From positions 1 to 64,000 of the forward strand of contig JAEUHK010000116.1 of the NCBI GenBank assembly GCA_016795465.1: a stretch of DNA of 64,000 nt, read 5' to 3'. A program made the translations under genes and the position numbers. Source of the stretch: Verrucomicrobiaceae bacterium (GTDB lineage: Bacteria > Verrucomicrobiota > Verrucomicrobiia > Verrucomicrobiales > Verrucomicrobiaceae). The notes beneath the pieces are model-generated. The model saw only the letters and a list, made by a program, of their open reading frames with translations. It made no database searches and was not told the origin of the DNA. Below are positions 50,260 through 59,551 of the stretch, in pieces (position 1 is the stretch's first letter; each line of letters opens with the position of its first letter).

Positions 50260-52014
50260 TCACTTCGCGAGTTCAGCCTTGGCCTCGATCAGTGCTGGAA
50301 GGTTCTCATCTGCCTTCGGGAAGCACTCAATCACTCGATTCCATGCAAAGCGAGTGGCTTCCGTCGCCGTGCCGCTTGCGGCGAGCTTTTCAGCTCTTGC
50401 CAGCCCGACCATCACATGGCCGCTGCGGGGACGCTGAATGAGCGCTTTTTGATAACAAGCCTTCGCTGCGGCTGCATCGCCTCGCTGAAGGTAAAAAGCT
50501 CCGGCGAGCTCGTGCGATGAGAGCGGCAAAAGCGGCGGGTCCATTCGATAAGCATCGCCATCAGCCTCGATGAGGCCTTCGATGAAAATGCGGCCCGTTT
50601 GCAAACTGGACGCTCCCATCGCTCTCAAGGCTCGCGCAAACAGATCGAGTGTCTGGGTGGCGCGTTTGGCATAAAAGCTCTCCTCGGAGGCCGTCACGCG
50701 TGTCGCGGCATCATGGAGGAGTTGCGTCCAGCGAGCCAGATCACCCAGCGTGATCGAGAGTTGGTCTTTCTGGCCAGTGGTTGCCAAGTGGAGGCCGCGA
50801 GAAGCCGCCGCGAGTCCATCCAATGAGTATCGCGGCACCGATGGTGAAAGGTCTGCTGCCTCGCGAGCGAAGGTTTCGGCCGCTTGTTGATACTGTCCGG
50901 CTCTCAACAAGAGTTTGCCAGCGAGCGAACGACCTTCATAAACCACGACGGACGCGGCTTCGGAACGCAAACGCGAAGTCGAAAGGCGTGTGCGTTTCAG
51001 TTCCTCGGCATACAGCAGGGCTTCGCGCAGTCTTCCTGCCTCGCAATAGGCTTGTGCGAGAAAGTTGGTGTTGTGCGCGAAGTTCTCGTTTTCAGCGAGG
51101 TCGATGTGCTCAGCCTTGTGATAAGCCTCATCGACCGCATACGCGGCGCGAAAGTGTCCGATCGCCTCTTCGTAATCTCCGCGGAAGAAAGCCACGTGCC
51201 CAGGCATATGCACCACATGACTCGCTCGTGGTGCCAGCTTGCTGATCCGTTTTGCGTAGGGGACTGCCAGATCGATCTCAGGCCCCAGTTCATACAAATG
51301 AATGGCGTAGTGCAGCGCACCGACATGATTCGGCGACCGCTTTAACACGTCCTCAATGATCTGGATGCCTCGGTCTTGCTTGGCCGTGCGTTGTCCATTG
51401 GTCAGATAACCATCTTTGAAATAGTAAGCCGCCAACGCACCTGCATCCACATCGGTGGGATCTGATCGCCAGATGGCCTCCAGTCGCTCTGCAAAGCGAT
51501 CGCTTCCCTGGCTGACCAGGACATGCAGCGCATCGATGTAAGCTTGCTCGCGTGGTGACACCCGGTCTCGAAGAGCGGCGAGACGTGCCATGGCGTTCGT
51601 GCGTTCGACGAGGAACTCCGGATTGCGTCCAGGCATGCACATCACGATGCCCCAGTAGGCCATGGCACAATCGGGATCGAGCTCGACAGCTCGTTGAAAA
51701 GCTCGGTAAGCCTCAAACTCCCAAAAGGCATGCAGCAAGTTAAGCCCGCAGTCGAAGTAGGCCTGTGTTTGCGGGTTCTGAGTCGTGATCGTGAGGCTGG
51801 CATTGCCCACGCCATCCCGCAGCGGCGGGGCAGGGAGGTTACGAGCGTTCGCCGTCAAAATTCGGTGGGGATCACCGCAGCGCGTGGGCGGTGCGAGATT
51901 CGGCCGGGCTTGTCCCATCGAGGATGGAGCCTGCTTCTCGCACGAGACGACGAGTGCCGAACATGCCAAGCTGAGGAGCGTGATGAGAGGGAAGTGGCAG
52001 TGTGGGAAGTGCAT
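50260..52014 (-). CDS. TPR-repeat lipoprotein
   Basis: 584 aa from ATG 52014 (the frame opens at 52068). The N-terminus MHFPHCHFPLITLLSLACSALVVSC contains lipoprotein signal motifs; LVVSC gives the likely lipidated Cys. TPR-like helices follow (AYRAFQRAVELDPDCAMAYW, HVVHMPGHVAFFRGDYEEAI, NTNFLAQAYCEAGRLREALL, AGAFYLQRGDAAAAKACYQK). It resembles long TPR proteins of unknown role found in many Bacteroidetes and Verrucomicrobia. It probably acts as a periplasmic scaffold anchored in a membrane. Confidence 0.85.
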   Translation of the reverse strand: MHFPHCHFPLITLLSLACSALVVSCEKQAPSSMGQARPNLAPPTRCGDPHRILTANARNLPAPPLRDGVGNASLTITTQNPQTQAYFDCGLNLLHAFWEFEAYRAFQRAVELDPDCAMAYWGIVMCMPGRNPEFLVERTNAMARLAALRDRVSPREQAYIDALHVLVSQGSDRFAERLEAIWRSDPTDVDAGALAAYYFKDGYLTNGQRTAKQDRGIQIIEDVLKRSPNHVGALHYAIHLYELGPEIDLAVPYAKRISKLAPRASHVVHMPGHVAFFRGDYEEAIGHFRAAYAVDEAYHKAEHIDLAENENFAHNTNFLAQAYCEAGRLREALLYAEELKRTRLSTSRLRSEAASVVVYEGRSLAGKLLLRAGQYQQAAETFAREAADLSPSVPRYSLDGLAAASRGLHLATTGQKDQLSITLGDLARWTQLLHDAATRVTASEESFYAKRATQTLDLFARALRAMGASSLQTGRIFIEGLIEADGDAYRMDPPLLPLSSHELAGAFYLQRGDAAAAKACYQKALIQRPRSGHVMVGLARAEKLAASGTATEATRFAWNRVIECFPKADENLPALIEAKAELAK

Positions 52015-52265
52015 CGGCGATGGAGATGATGAACGATACTGCAGCGAGGTGTTTTGGCGACCATTCAACGCGTTGCGTTATGGAGGCTATGGGGATCTGT
52101 TCAACGATGGCTGAACTTCATTGAGTGGTGATTTTCAGTTGTGAGTCGCATCTGAGATTTTTCTTGCATCTCTGACATTGAGGTGGGCTTCAAAAATGGA
52201 TACGAGGCTGTTGTGTTCCGCATTCATGCGGGGCTTTGCAGATTTAACTCTCACTTCTTCTCATC

Positions 52266-53003
52266 ATGAAAAAGATCCTCTTCGCCCTCGTGGCTGCAGC
52301 GACGCTCTCCGGCGCCGCCTCAGCTCAAGTGATCGACCCTTATGCCAACGTGCTGGCGTTCTTTGACTTCAACAATGTGCCCAGTGCCAGCAGTCCGAAC
52401 ACGGTCACATATTGCGCCCCATGCATCAATGCAGTCACGGATCTGTCCCTAAATGGGATATCTCAGAGCCTTCACGCCTTCGGTGGCCCTGATGGCTCCA
52501 AGTTCCGGTGCTTTGCTGGTTGGGACAAAAACTATGATTACTCCTTTATTCGCCCCGATCTCAGCCAGGCGGTGGATACGCTGGCCTTTGATATGATTGT
52601 GGACCCGCAGGCCACGGCTCTCATTAGCAGCTTGAGTCTAGATTGGAAGCGTCCCTCGGTAAATTCGGTGAACTCGATTCAGGCGTCGATCTTTTGGGAG
52701 GATAGCGCTGGCAATGTCCAGTATCGGACTTCCGGTGCTGTATCGCTGGCGAACATCGGTTCATGGAATCACTTGGATATGCAGTTCAACTCCGGCTCCA
52801 GTGCATTCCCATCGAACCCGCTGGGTGCTGGCGAAACTTTCCATGTCGAACTGTATGCTTGGGGTGCTGAAGGAAGCACGCTCTACCTCGACAATATCAG
52901 TGTGAACGGGCAATGCGCCCCCATCCCTGAGCCCACCGGTGCCCTGCTGCTTGGCGCTGCGGGCATGATGATGCTTCTGCGTCGTCGCAATCGTCAGCGC
53001 TGA
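52266..53003 (+). CDS. PEP-CTERM sorted exported protein
   Basis: 245 aa. A signal peptide (KKILFALVAAATLSGAASAQ) precedes a beta-rich domain (YANVLAFFDFNNVPS, ADFN-like repeats, GSTLYLDNISVNG). The C-terminus is a full PEP-CTERM signal: the PIPEPTGAL motif, hydrophobic LLLGAAGMMMLL, then RRRNRQR. The tail is recognised by an exosortase, with the protein probably attached to exopolysaccharide or the surface. No exosortase gene is in this window. Two cysteines at CAPC near residue 48 might form a disulfide. It is monocistronic with its own terminator. Confidence 0.93.
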   Translation: MKKILFALVAAATLSGAASAQVIDPYANVLAFFDFNNVPSASSPNTVTYCAPCINAVTDLSLNGISQSLHAFGGPDGSKFRCFAGWDKNYDYSFIRPDLSQAVDTLAFDMIVDPQATALISSLSLDWKRPSVNSVNSIQASIFWEDSAGNVQYRTSGAVSLANIGSWNHLDMQFNSGSSAFPSNPLGAGETFHVELYAWGAEGSTLYLDNISVNGQCAPIPEPTGALLLGAAGMMMLLRRRNRQR

Positions 53004-53034
53004 GGTTAAGTTTGTAGAAGAAGTTTCTTATCTC

Positions 53035-53066
53035 AAAAGGCGGTGGAGTTATCCACCGCCTTTTTT
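53035..53066 (+). terminator. Rho-independent terminator after the PEP-CTERM gene
   Basis: AAAGGCGGTGGA-GTTA-TCCACCGCC followed by TTTTTT. Confidence 0.93.
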
Positions 53067-53139
53067 ATGCCTGGCTCTGATGGCGCGGTTTTTCGCAGTC
53101 CTTGTGATATATTGAGTCGATTTTGGCGTAAATGCCGCC

Positions 53140-55623
53140 ATGAAGCGTCCCCTCGCCACCTCTCTTGCCTTCGTTTGCCTCACTTCCGCGGTTGTCGCGG
53201 CCCCGCAGGTTCAGCCTGCTACCGCGGCCAAGGCGATCGACGCCATTCTGGCCGCCGATTGGAAGAAGCACAAACTCCAAGGCAACCCCGCGACGGACGA
53301 CAATACCTTCGTCCGCCGCATCTACCTCGACACGATCGGCCGCATCCCGACCACCCGTGAGGCTGAGGCTTTCCTCAATGACAATGCCCCGGACAAGCGT
53401 GCGAAGCTCATCGACAAGCTCCTCGCCTCCGAGGCCTATGTGCAGCACTTTTTCAACTACTGGGCCGATGTGCTCCGCCTCACCAGCAACGGCAACCAGA
53501 CCGGTCAGATCACCGGCGCTGCCTATGCGAACTTCGTGAAACAGTCGCTCCGCGAGAACAAGCCGTATGACAAATTCGTCGCCGAGATGATCGCAGCGCA
53601 GGGCAAGGCCTGGGAGAATGGCGCCATCGGCTACTACATGCGTGACCGCGGCATGCCGCTCGACAACATGGCAAACACCACGCGCATCTTCCTCGGCACC
53701 CGCATCGAGTGCGCCCAGTGCCACAACCATCCCTTCGACAAATGGAGCCAGATGCAGTTCTTCAAAATGGCCGCCTTCACCTACGGCGTGCAGACACAAG
53801 ACTACAATGGCGGCATCATGGGCGATGTGCGTGATCTGCTTCGCGAGCAGGAAGATGCCGCCCGTGCCGCCATCAAGGAACCTGAGCGTCCGAAGCGCCC
53901 GCAGATCAATGGCAAGATGACCAAAGAAGAGCGTGCCGCCGCCGAAAAGGCCTACACGGAAGCTTACAAAAAGTATGAGGCCGACATGAAGGTCGTGCAG
54001 GTGAAGCGCCGCGAGGTGCAGGAAAAGCTGCGCAAGGAGCAGCGAGGCTATCAGGAAGCCATGAACGACGTGCGTGACACCATGCGCTACACCAGCGTGA
54101 GCACCCGCGATGCGAAGCTGACCCTGCCGCACGACTATCAGTATAGCGATGCGAAGCCCAAGTCGGTCGTCAGCGCAGGCACCATGATGGGCCACGAATG
54201 CGTCTGCCAGCCCGGCGAGACCCCGTTGCAAGCCTACGCCCGCTGGATGACCAGCCCGGAGAATCCGCGCTTCACCACCGTCATTGCGAATCGCCTGTGG
54301 AAGCGCGTTTTCGGCCTCGCCCTCATCGAGCCGCTCGACGAGCTCATGGACATGAGCGTGCCGATGGTGCCGGAAATGGAAAAGCACCTCGAAAAGCTCG
54401 TCATCGACCTCAAGTATGACATGAAGGCCGTCCTTCGCGTGCTTTACAACACCAAGGCCTACCAGGCGCAGGTCACCAAGCAGGAGTACGCGGCTGGCAG
54501 CACCTATCACTTCACCGGCCCGCTCCTTCGCCGCATGACCGCCGAGCAGATGTGGGACAGCTTTGTGACTCTCATCAATCCCAGCCCGGACATGATCAAC
54601 CAAGCGAATCGCGACGCCATGGAGCAGCGCATCCTCCAGGCGAAAAAGATCGCCGACAGCGTGGACGCTCTCACCCCCGAGCAAGCTCTCGAAGGCCTTC
54701 AGAAGGCCGCGAAGATCTATGGCATGAACCGTGAGCGCACCGAAGTGCAGCAGAAGCTTTACGCCGAAGCCCGCACGCAGTGGAAAGAAGCCCAGGACAA
54801 GGCCGAGGCCATGAAACCCGGCCCTGAGCAGGAAGCCGCCCTCGCCAAGGCCAAGGAATTCAAAGCCAAGTCCGACGCCATCCGCAGTGAGGTGAACCGC
54901 ATTCAAAACGAAGGCCGCAAGGTCACCTACGCCGAGGTCATCACCACCGGTCAGAAGAAGCTCTTCGAGAAAGTCACAGGCAAGCCCTACCAGACCGTCG
55001 CCCTCAACACCAAAGGCGGCACCGAGGCCGCTCCAGCCATGATGGCGGGCGATTCCATGATGATGATGGCCAGCGGCGTCCGCACTGAAAAGGTCATCAT
55101 CCCCGGCTACGACCGCAAAGAGCTCACCAAAGAGGAAAAAGAGGCCGTGAACGCCAAGCTCCGCGCCGCCTACGAAGAAGAGGCCGACTACTACGGCATC
55201 ACCGAGCCCAAGGAGCGCAAGCAATACGTCGCCACCCGCGAGCGCATGAGCCGCGACACGCTCCGCTCCGCCGAACTCGAAAGCCCTGCTCCTCGCGGCC
55301 ATTACCTCCGCGAATTCGGCCAGAGCGACCGCGAGACCATCGAAAACGCCAACAACGAAGCCAGCGTGCCTCAAGCACTCGCCATGATGAACGGCAGCCT
55401 CCTTCCGCAGCTCCTCGACCGGTTCAGCCAGCTCATGCTTACTGTCCGCAAGGCCCAGTATCCTGACGACAAAGTCGAGGCTGCCTACATGACCATCCTC
55501 TCCCGCAAACCCACCGCGAACGAAAAAGCCGCCTGGCTCAAAGCCCAGGACAACGGTCTCCAGGACATCCAGGACCTCGTCTTCTCCCTCCTCAACACCC
55601 AGCAGTTCATCTTCATCCAATAA
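53140..55623 (+). CDS. DUF1549/DUF1553 (PSD1-type) exported protein
   Basis: 827 aa. A signal peptide (ATSLAFVCLTSAVVAA) is followed by DUF1549 at about 30-240 (FVRRIYLDTIGRIPTTREAE, YWADVLRLTSN, CAQCHNHPFDKWSQMQF with a CxxCH motif from Cys191). A long charged helical insert covers about 245-320 and again about 490-610. DUF1553 (WMTSPENPRFTTVIANRLWK, FGLALIEPLDELMD, YMTILSRKPTANEKAAW) completes the protein. The family is characteristic of Planctomycetes and Verrucomicrobia and usually pairs with DUF1501, as here, 56 bp downstream. Biochemical role is not established; haem binding at the CxxCH is possible. Confidence 0.92.
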   Translation: MKRPLATSLAFVCLTSAVVAAPQVQPATAAKAIDAILAADWKKHKLQGNPATDDNTFVRRIYLDTIGRIPTTREAEAFLNDNAPDKRAKLIDKLLASEAYVQHFFNYWADVLRLTSNGNQTGQITGAAYANFVKQSLRENKPYDKFVAEMIAAQGKAWENGAIGYYMRDRGMPLDNMANTTRIFLGTRIECAQCHNHPFDKWSQMQFFKMAAFTYGVQTQDYNGGIMGDVRDLLREQEDAARAAIKEPERPKRPQINGKMTKEERAAAEKAYTEAYKKYEADMKVVQVKRREVQEKLRKEQRGYQEAMNDVRDTMRYTSVSTRDAKLTLPHDYQYSDAKPKSVVSAGTMMGHECVCQPGETPLQAYARWMTSPENPRFTTVIANRLWKRVFGLALIEPLDELMDMSVPMVPEMEKHLEKLVIDLKYDMKAVLRVLYNTKAYQAQVTKQEYAAGSTYHFTGPLLRRMTAEQMWDSFVTLINPSPDMINQANRDAMEQRILQAKKIADSVDALTPEQALEGLQKAAKIYGMNRERTEVQQKLYAEARTQWKEAQDKAEAMKPGPEQEAALAKAKEFKAKSDAIRSEVNRIQNEGRKVTYAEVITTGQKKLFEKVTGKPYQTVALNTKGGTEAAPAMMAGDSMMMMASGVRTEKVIIPGYDRKELTKEEKEAVNAKLRAAYEEEADYYGITEPKERKQYVATRERMSRDTLRSAELESPAPRGHYLREFGQSDRETIENANNEASVPQALAMMNGSLLPQLLDRFSQLMLTVRKAQYPDDKVEAAYMTILSRKPTANEKAAWLKAQDNGLQDIQDLVFSLLNTQQFIFIQ

Positions 55624-55679
55624 CTGCCTGCCGTTTTCTCCAGCAAGAACAGACAAACAACAACACACCACGCGCCTCC

Positions 55680-56984
55680 ATGAAACAAGAGCTCGCCTCC
55701 AAACTCCTCCGCTCCGGCGAAATCAGCCGCCGTGACTTCGCCGCGAAAACTGCGTCGTCGCTCCTCGGTGTCGGACTTCTCGGCAACTCGCTCGCCAGCA
55801 AATCCTTCGCCGCTTTTGAGGGCTCTTCGAAGCTTCGTCAGGCCGCCACCGCCAAGAATGTCATCTATCTCTACATGAGCGGCGGCCAGTCCCACATGGA
55901 CACCTGGGACGTGAAGGAAGGCGTCGAAACCGCCGGCCCCACGAAGCCCATCAAGACCAGCGCCGATGGCGTTCGCATCTCCGAATACCTGCCAAACACG
56001 GCCAAGCACATGCATCACGGCACCATCGTGAACTCCCTCACCTCCACGCAGGGCGCTCACGAGCAGGGGAACTACATCATGCACACCAGCTATGAGCTGC
56101 GCGGCACCATCCGCCACCCCGCGATGGGTGCCTGGCTGAACGTGTTCCAGGGCGGCGGCAACAGCACCCTGCCGAACTTCGTCTTCGTCGGCAATGACAG
56201 CCGCCATCCCGGCGCGGGCTTCTTCCCCGCCGCGCAGGCCCCGCTGTTCGTCTCCAATCCGGAAAACGGCCTCAAGAACATCAAGAACAGCCAGCCTGAG
56301 AAGCTGCAGGCTCGCATGGCCCTCGCCGACGAGCTCGACAAGGACTTCCGCACCACCTTCGCCCATCGCAACGTCAAGGCCTATGCCGACATGTATGACG
56401 ATGCCATGGCCATGATGAAGTCCGAAGACCTCAAGGCCTTCGACCTCACCGAGGAAGCCAGCGACATCCGCGCCGCCTACGGCAAGGAAGCCTTCGGCCA
56501 GGGCTGCTTGCTCGCCCGTCGTCTTGTCGAGCGCGGCGTGCGCTTCGTCGAGGTCTCCCTCGGCGGCTGGGACACGCACAACGCCAACTTCGTCGCCGTG
56601 CCCGAGCGTTGTGAAACGCTCGACAAGGGCCTCTCCGCCCTCCTCAACGACCTCCATCTCCGCGGCATGCTCCAGGACACGCTCGTCGTCGTCACCACGG
56701 AGTTCGGCCGCACGCCCGACATCAATCAGAATGTCGGCCGCGACCACTATCCGAAGGCCTTCTCCGCCGTCATGTTCGGCGGCGGCGTCAAAGGTGGCTA
56801 CGTGCACGGCAAGACCGACAAGGAAGGCCGCGAGGTCGTCGAGGACAAAGTCAAGGTGCCGGACTTCAACGCCACCATCGCCTACGCCCTCGGTCTCCCG
56901 CTCGACCAGGTCATCTACAGCCCCAGCAAGCGCCCCTTCACCATTGCCGACAAAGGCCAGCCGGTCACGAGCGTGTTTGTTTGA
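55680..56984 (+). CDS. DUF1501 Tat-signal protein
   Basis: 434 aa. SRRDFAAKTASSLLGVGLLG is a Tat signal. The body has the alkaline-phosphatase-like DUF1501 pattern (NVIYLYMSGGQSHMDTWDVK, LTSTQGAHEQGNYIMHTSYE, FVEVSLGGWDTHNANFVAVP, VVVTTEFGRTPDINQNVGRD). Its partner PSD1 gene lies directly upstream, and a strong terminator follows, so the two form an operon. Probably periplasmic; function undefined in the family. Confidence 0.93.
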   Translation: MKQELASKLLRSGEISRRDFAAKTASSLLGVGLLGNSLASKSFAAFEGSSKLRQAATAKNVIYLYMSGGQSHMDTWDVKEGVETAGPTKPIKTSADGVRISEYLPNTAKHMHHGTIVNSLTSTQGAHEQGNYIMHTSYELRGTIRHPAMGAWLNVFQGGGNSTLPNFVFVGNDSRHPGAGFFPAAQAPLFVSNPENGLKNIKNSQPEKLQARMALADELDKDFRTTFAHRNVKAYADMYDDAMAMMKSEDLKAFDLTEEASDIRAAYGKEAFGQGCLLARRLVERGVRFVEVSLGGWDTHNANFVAVPERCETLDKGLSALLNDLHLRGMLQDTLVVVTTEFGRTPDINQNVGRDHYPKAFSAVMFGGGVKGGYVHGKTDKEGREVVEDKVKVPDFNATIAYALGLPLDQVIYSPSKRPFTIADKGQPVTSVFV

Positions 56985-57000
56985 TGCTTCAACAACTCAC

Positions 57001-57034
57001 AAAAAGGCGCGGAGGCATCCTCCGCGCCTTTTTT
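57001..57034 (+). terminator. Rho-independent terminator after the PSD1-DUF1501 operon
   Basis: GGCGCGGAGG-CAT-CCTCCGCGCC perfect 10-bp stem, flanked by AAAAA and TTTTTT. Confidence 0.95.
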
Positions 57035-57157
57035 ATTGGCTGATGAAAAGCAGCGACCGCGGGATCAAAAGCAATGGCCTGTGAAACTACTTCTGGACGG
57101 GATTTGAGGATTGAAGCAGAACAACATGCAATGGTCTTTCTGCACCGAATTCAACGC

Positions 57158-57352
57158 ATGGCGTCTGCCTCGAAACTGTGGCTGTGCATGCTGCTGCTGG
57201 TGACTGGAACCTCCTGCCGCAACTTGTCGGAAAATGCGGACGAGGCGTGGCGATGGCTTGATCCGGTTGGGCACCGGCGATTTCACCGGGAGAAGTATTA
57301 CCCGAATGAACGGCGGATGGGGTTGAGGATGCCGGAACCGAAGGATGATTGA
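57158..57352 (+). CDS. Small lipoprotein
   Basis: 64 aa from MASASKLWLCMLLLVTGTSC, a lipoprotein signal with lipobox TGTSC. The short mature part is charged and aromatic (WRWLDPVGHRRFHREKYYPN). The open frame begins at 57074, but only this start gives a signal. It ends exactly where the convergent LysM gene ends. No family recognised; confidence is limited by its size. Confidence 0.55.
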   Translation: MASASKLWLCMLLLVTGTSCRNLSENADEAWRWLDPVGHRRFHREKYYPNERRMGLRMPEPKDD

Positions 57353-58678
57353 TCAGCGTCCGACGGCGACAGCCCCAAAAGCGGGCACCATGATCTCATC
57401 GCCCGCGTTGAGTTTCGTGGTGGGCTGGAGGTGGTTGATCTCGCGGATACGGGCAGGTGTGGTGCTGAACTGGGAGGCAATGCTGTCGATGCTGTCAGTG
57501 GCATCGACGCGATAGGCGAGCACGCCGCGATGGCTGTCGGATGAAGAAGTGGTATTGGCGGCGGGCTTGGGAGGTGCCGAGGCCGTCTGGGAGGGCAGGG
57601 GAACGCTTGGTGGCGGCGGCATGCCATCGGGAAGACCCACGCCGGGCATGGGCACGGTGTCGTCAGAAGCCGGTGCGATGGGCTTGGGCGTCGATTTGGG
57701 CTTCGAAGAGGTGATCGTGCGTGAAGGAGACTTGCCTCCCGGAAGGATTAGCCGCTGGCCGACGATCACTTTGTTGGCGTCCTTGATGCCGTTGAGAGCG
57801 GCGAGATTGGCGGTGCTGGTGCCATGGCGGATGGCGATGGCTTTGAGGCTGTCGCCGGGGCGCACGGTGTAGGTGCCGCTGCTGCTCGTTTGCGTTTGCA
57901 CGGGGGCGGAGTCCACGCGGGTGTTCTTGCCAGGAATGACGATACGAGAGCCGGGAACGAGGCCGCCGCCGAAATCGACCCGTGGATTGGCCTCCATGAG
58001 AGCTGTGCGACTGACGTTGTATTTCTTGGCGATGGTGCTGGAGGTGTCTCCGGGGCGCACATCATGGTAGTAAGGTTTGTAGGTGGCCTTCGTGGTGGTG
58101 GAAGAACCGTGCGGGCCGGGGATTTGAAGCTGCTGACCGATTATCACCGTGTCGCTCTTCATGCGGTTGAGCTGGATGATGTCGCCGGGGCTGACGCGGT
58201 GGCGGCTGGCGATGGCCCACAGGCTGTCGCCTGGCTTCACAACGTAGGTGGTGTGAGAGCGAAGGCTGGCGGAAGAACTGTCGTAGTTCGCCAGAACGGA
58301 GCTGCCCTTGATGCCGGACACGTCTTTTTCGAGCTTCCGGATGCGCGAGTCCTGCTCGTGGTCATTGGCTGCCAGCCTGGCCACTTGGAGGGAAAGGTCG
58401 TTGGGCAGCGGGCCATATTGCGGCGCAGCAGGCGCCGGAGTGCGCCGCGGAGCTGTCGTGGTGCGTGGCGGAGTGGATGCCTGCCGCTGCTGTTGCGGTG
58501 CTGTGGTCTGCCGCTGCTGTGGGGGAGGTGAAAGCGTGCCGTAGCCCGGAGGCGGCGGCTGCATGTAGGTGTAGCTGCTGGGAAGATTGCCGGCGGGCTG
58601 GCCGAAGAGTGCGGGAGCCGTGGTGGCGACCAGAGCGAAGGTGTAGCCGAGAGATGGGAAGAGCGGCAAGTGCTTCAT
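57353..58678 (-). CDS. LysM-repeat cell-wall protein
   Basis: 441 aa. A signal peptide is followed by a Pro/Gln-rich segment (about 28-85), a short heptad region (RLAANDHEQDSRIRKLEKDV) and four LysM-type modules: YVVKPGDSLWAIASRHRVSP, HDVRPGDTSSTIAKKYNVSR, YTVRPGDSLKAIAIRHGTST, and a diverged YRVDATDSIDSIASQFSTTP. LysM binds the glycan strands of peptidoglycan. No catalytic domain is present, so it is an anchoring or recruitment factor. It is divergent from the amidase gene, with which it may share regulation and function. Confidence 0.9.
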   Translation of the reverse strand: MKHLPLFPSLGYTFALVATTAPALFGQPAGNLPSSYTYMQPPPPGYGTLSPPPQQRQTTAPQQQRQASTPPRTTTAPRRTPAPAAPQYGPLPNDLSLQVARLAANDHEQDSRIRKLEKDVSGIKGSSVLANYDSSSASLRSHTTYVVKPGDSLWAIASRHRVSPGDIIQLNRMKSDTVIIGQQLQIPGPHGSSTTTKATYKPYYHDVRPGDTSSTIAKKYNVSRTALMEANPRVDFGGGLVPGSRIVIPGKNTRVDSAPVQTQTSSSGTYTVRPGDSLKAIAIRHGTSTANLAALNGIKDANKVIVGQRLILPGGKSPSRTITSSKPKSTPKPIAPASDDTVPMPGVGLPDGMPPPPSVPLPSQTASAPPKPAANTTSSSDSHRGVLAYRVDATDSIDSIASQFSTTPARIREINHLQPTTKLNAGDEIMVPAFGAVAVGR

Positions 58679-58771
58679 AATGTGGTTATTTTAGAATTTC
58701 GGGTTGTTAAATCAATAAAATATTTTAGAAGTCTGAATAAAATTTTGAAATTTCCTCGTCCAGTTGTGCTC
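58679..58771. promoter_or_regulatory. AT-rich divergent promoter region (LysM / amidase)
   Basis: About 90 bp dominated by A and T (TTAAATCAATAAAATATTTT) in otherwise GC-rich DNA, between the two divergent cell-wall genes. Individual -35/-10 boxes cannot be assigned confidently. Confidence 0.5.
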
Positions 58772-59512
58772 ATGCTGCAGGTCATCGGTTCCTTCGGAGC
58801 CCTGACGGGAGGAATTCTCTCTCTGATGCTCCTCCAGCATCAAGTGGCCACGCTGGAGCGGCCTCGAGTGGACCCCTGGGATAGTAAAACGCAAAAAATC
58901 CCACTGGTGCTGGTGGATGCCGGCCATGGCGGCCATGACGGAGGCGCGGTGGCCAATGGCGGCATCGAGAAGCATCTGACGCTCGACATTGCCCGAAGAG
59001 TCCGGGATGAGCTGCTGGCGGCGGGTTTGCGGGTCGTCATGACACGCGAGAAAGATGCCTTTTTGCCCTTGGAGGAGCGTGCGGCACTGACGGAGAGGCT
59101 TGGGGCCGCGGCGTTTGTGAGCGTGCACATCAACACGGATGGCTCTGGCTCGGAAGCGGAGGGTTTGGAGACCTATTTTGCCGGAAAGCCGTCGCTGGCT
59201 GTGAGGCGAAAAACGGGCGTGACGGGTGAAAACGAGCTGATGAGCGAAAAACTGGCCACGCTGGTCCAGCGCTGCGCCTGTGATGAAGCTCAAGCGGGCA
59301 ATCGAGGCACGAAACAGCGGGATTATGTGGTGATTGAGGAGGCTCGATGCCCGGCGGTGCTGGTGGAATGCGGCTTTTTGACGAACATCGACGAGGCTCG
59401 CAGGCTAAAGGACAGGGCACATCAGGAAAAACTGGCCCGGGGCATCGCTTCCGGCGTGAAACTCTTCCTGCAATCTAAGCCGGCCATCGCGGCGGTGCTG
59501 GCGGAGAAATGA
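58772..59512 (+). CDS. N-acetylmuramoyl-L-alanine amidase (Amidase_3)
   Basis: 246 aa from ATG 58772; the frame is open from 58670, but that part is the AT-rich promoter. An N-terminal hydrophobic segment (LQVIGSFGALTGGILSLML) is a signal or anchor. The zinc amidase has DAGHGGHDGGA (His52), GGIEKHLTLDIA (Glu66), VSVHIN (His119) and VLVECGFLTN (catalytic Glu199). It cleaves the bond between MurNAc and L-Ala of the stem peptide, as in AmiC/CwlC-type enzymes. The insertion seen in autoinhibited AmiC-type enzymes is not obvious. Likely works with the LysM protein in wall remodelling. Confidence 0.93.
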   Translation: MLQVIGSFGALTGGILSLMLLQHQVATLERPRVDPWDSKTQKIPLVLVDAGHGGHDGGAVANGGIEKHLTLDIARRVRDELLAAGLRVVMTREKDAFLPLEERAALTERLGAAAFVSVHINTDGSGSEAEGLETYFAGKPSLAVRRKTGVTGENELMSEKLATLVQRCACDEAQAGNRGTKQRDYVVIEEARCPAVLVECGFLTNIDEARRLKDRAHQEKLARGIASGVKLFLQSKPAIAAVLAEK

Positions 59513-59551
59513 CCGTGGCATGGTGGCGGGGTTGCTGCTAGGAACAGGCGC

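Noticed and set aside
52015..52265. Possible sigma-54 promoter before the PEP-CTERM gene
   Set aside because: A TTGCA is present but the required GG at -24 is not found at the right spacing.
53065..55671. 868-aa open frame antisense to the PSD1 gene
   Set aside because: Very long, but it mirrors the codon-position bias of the DUF1549/DUF1553 gene, whose motifs are unambiguous; the antisense product has no recognisable domain.
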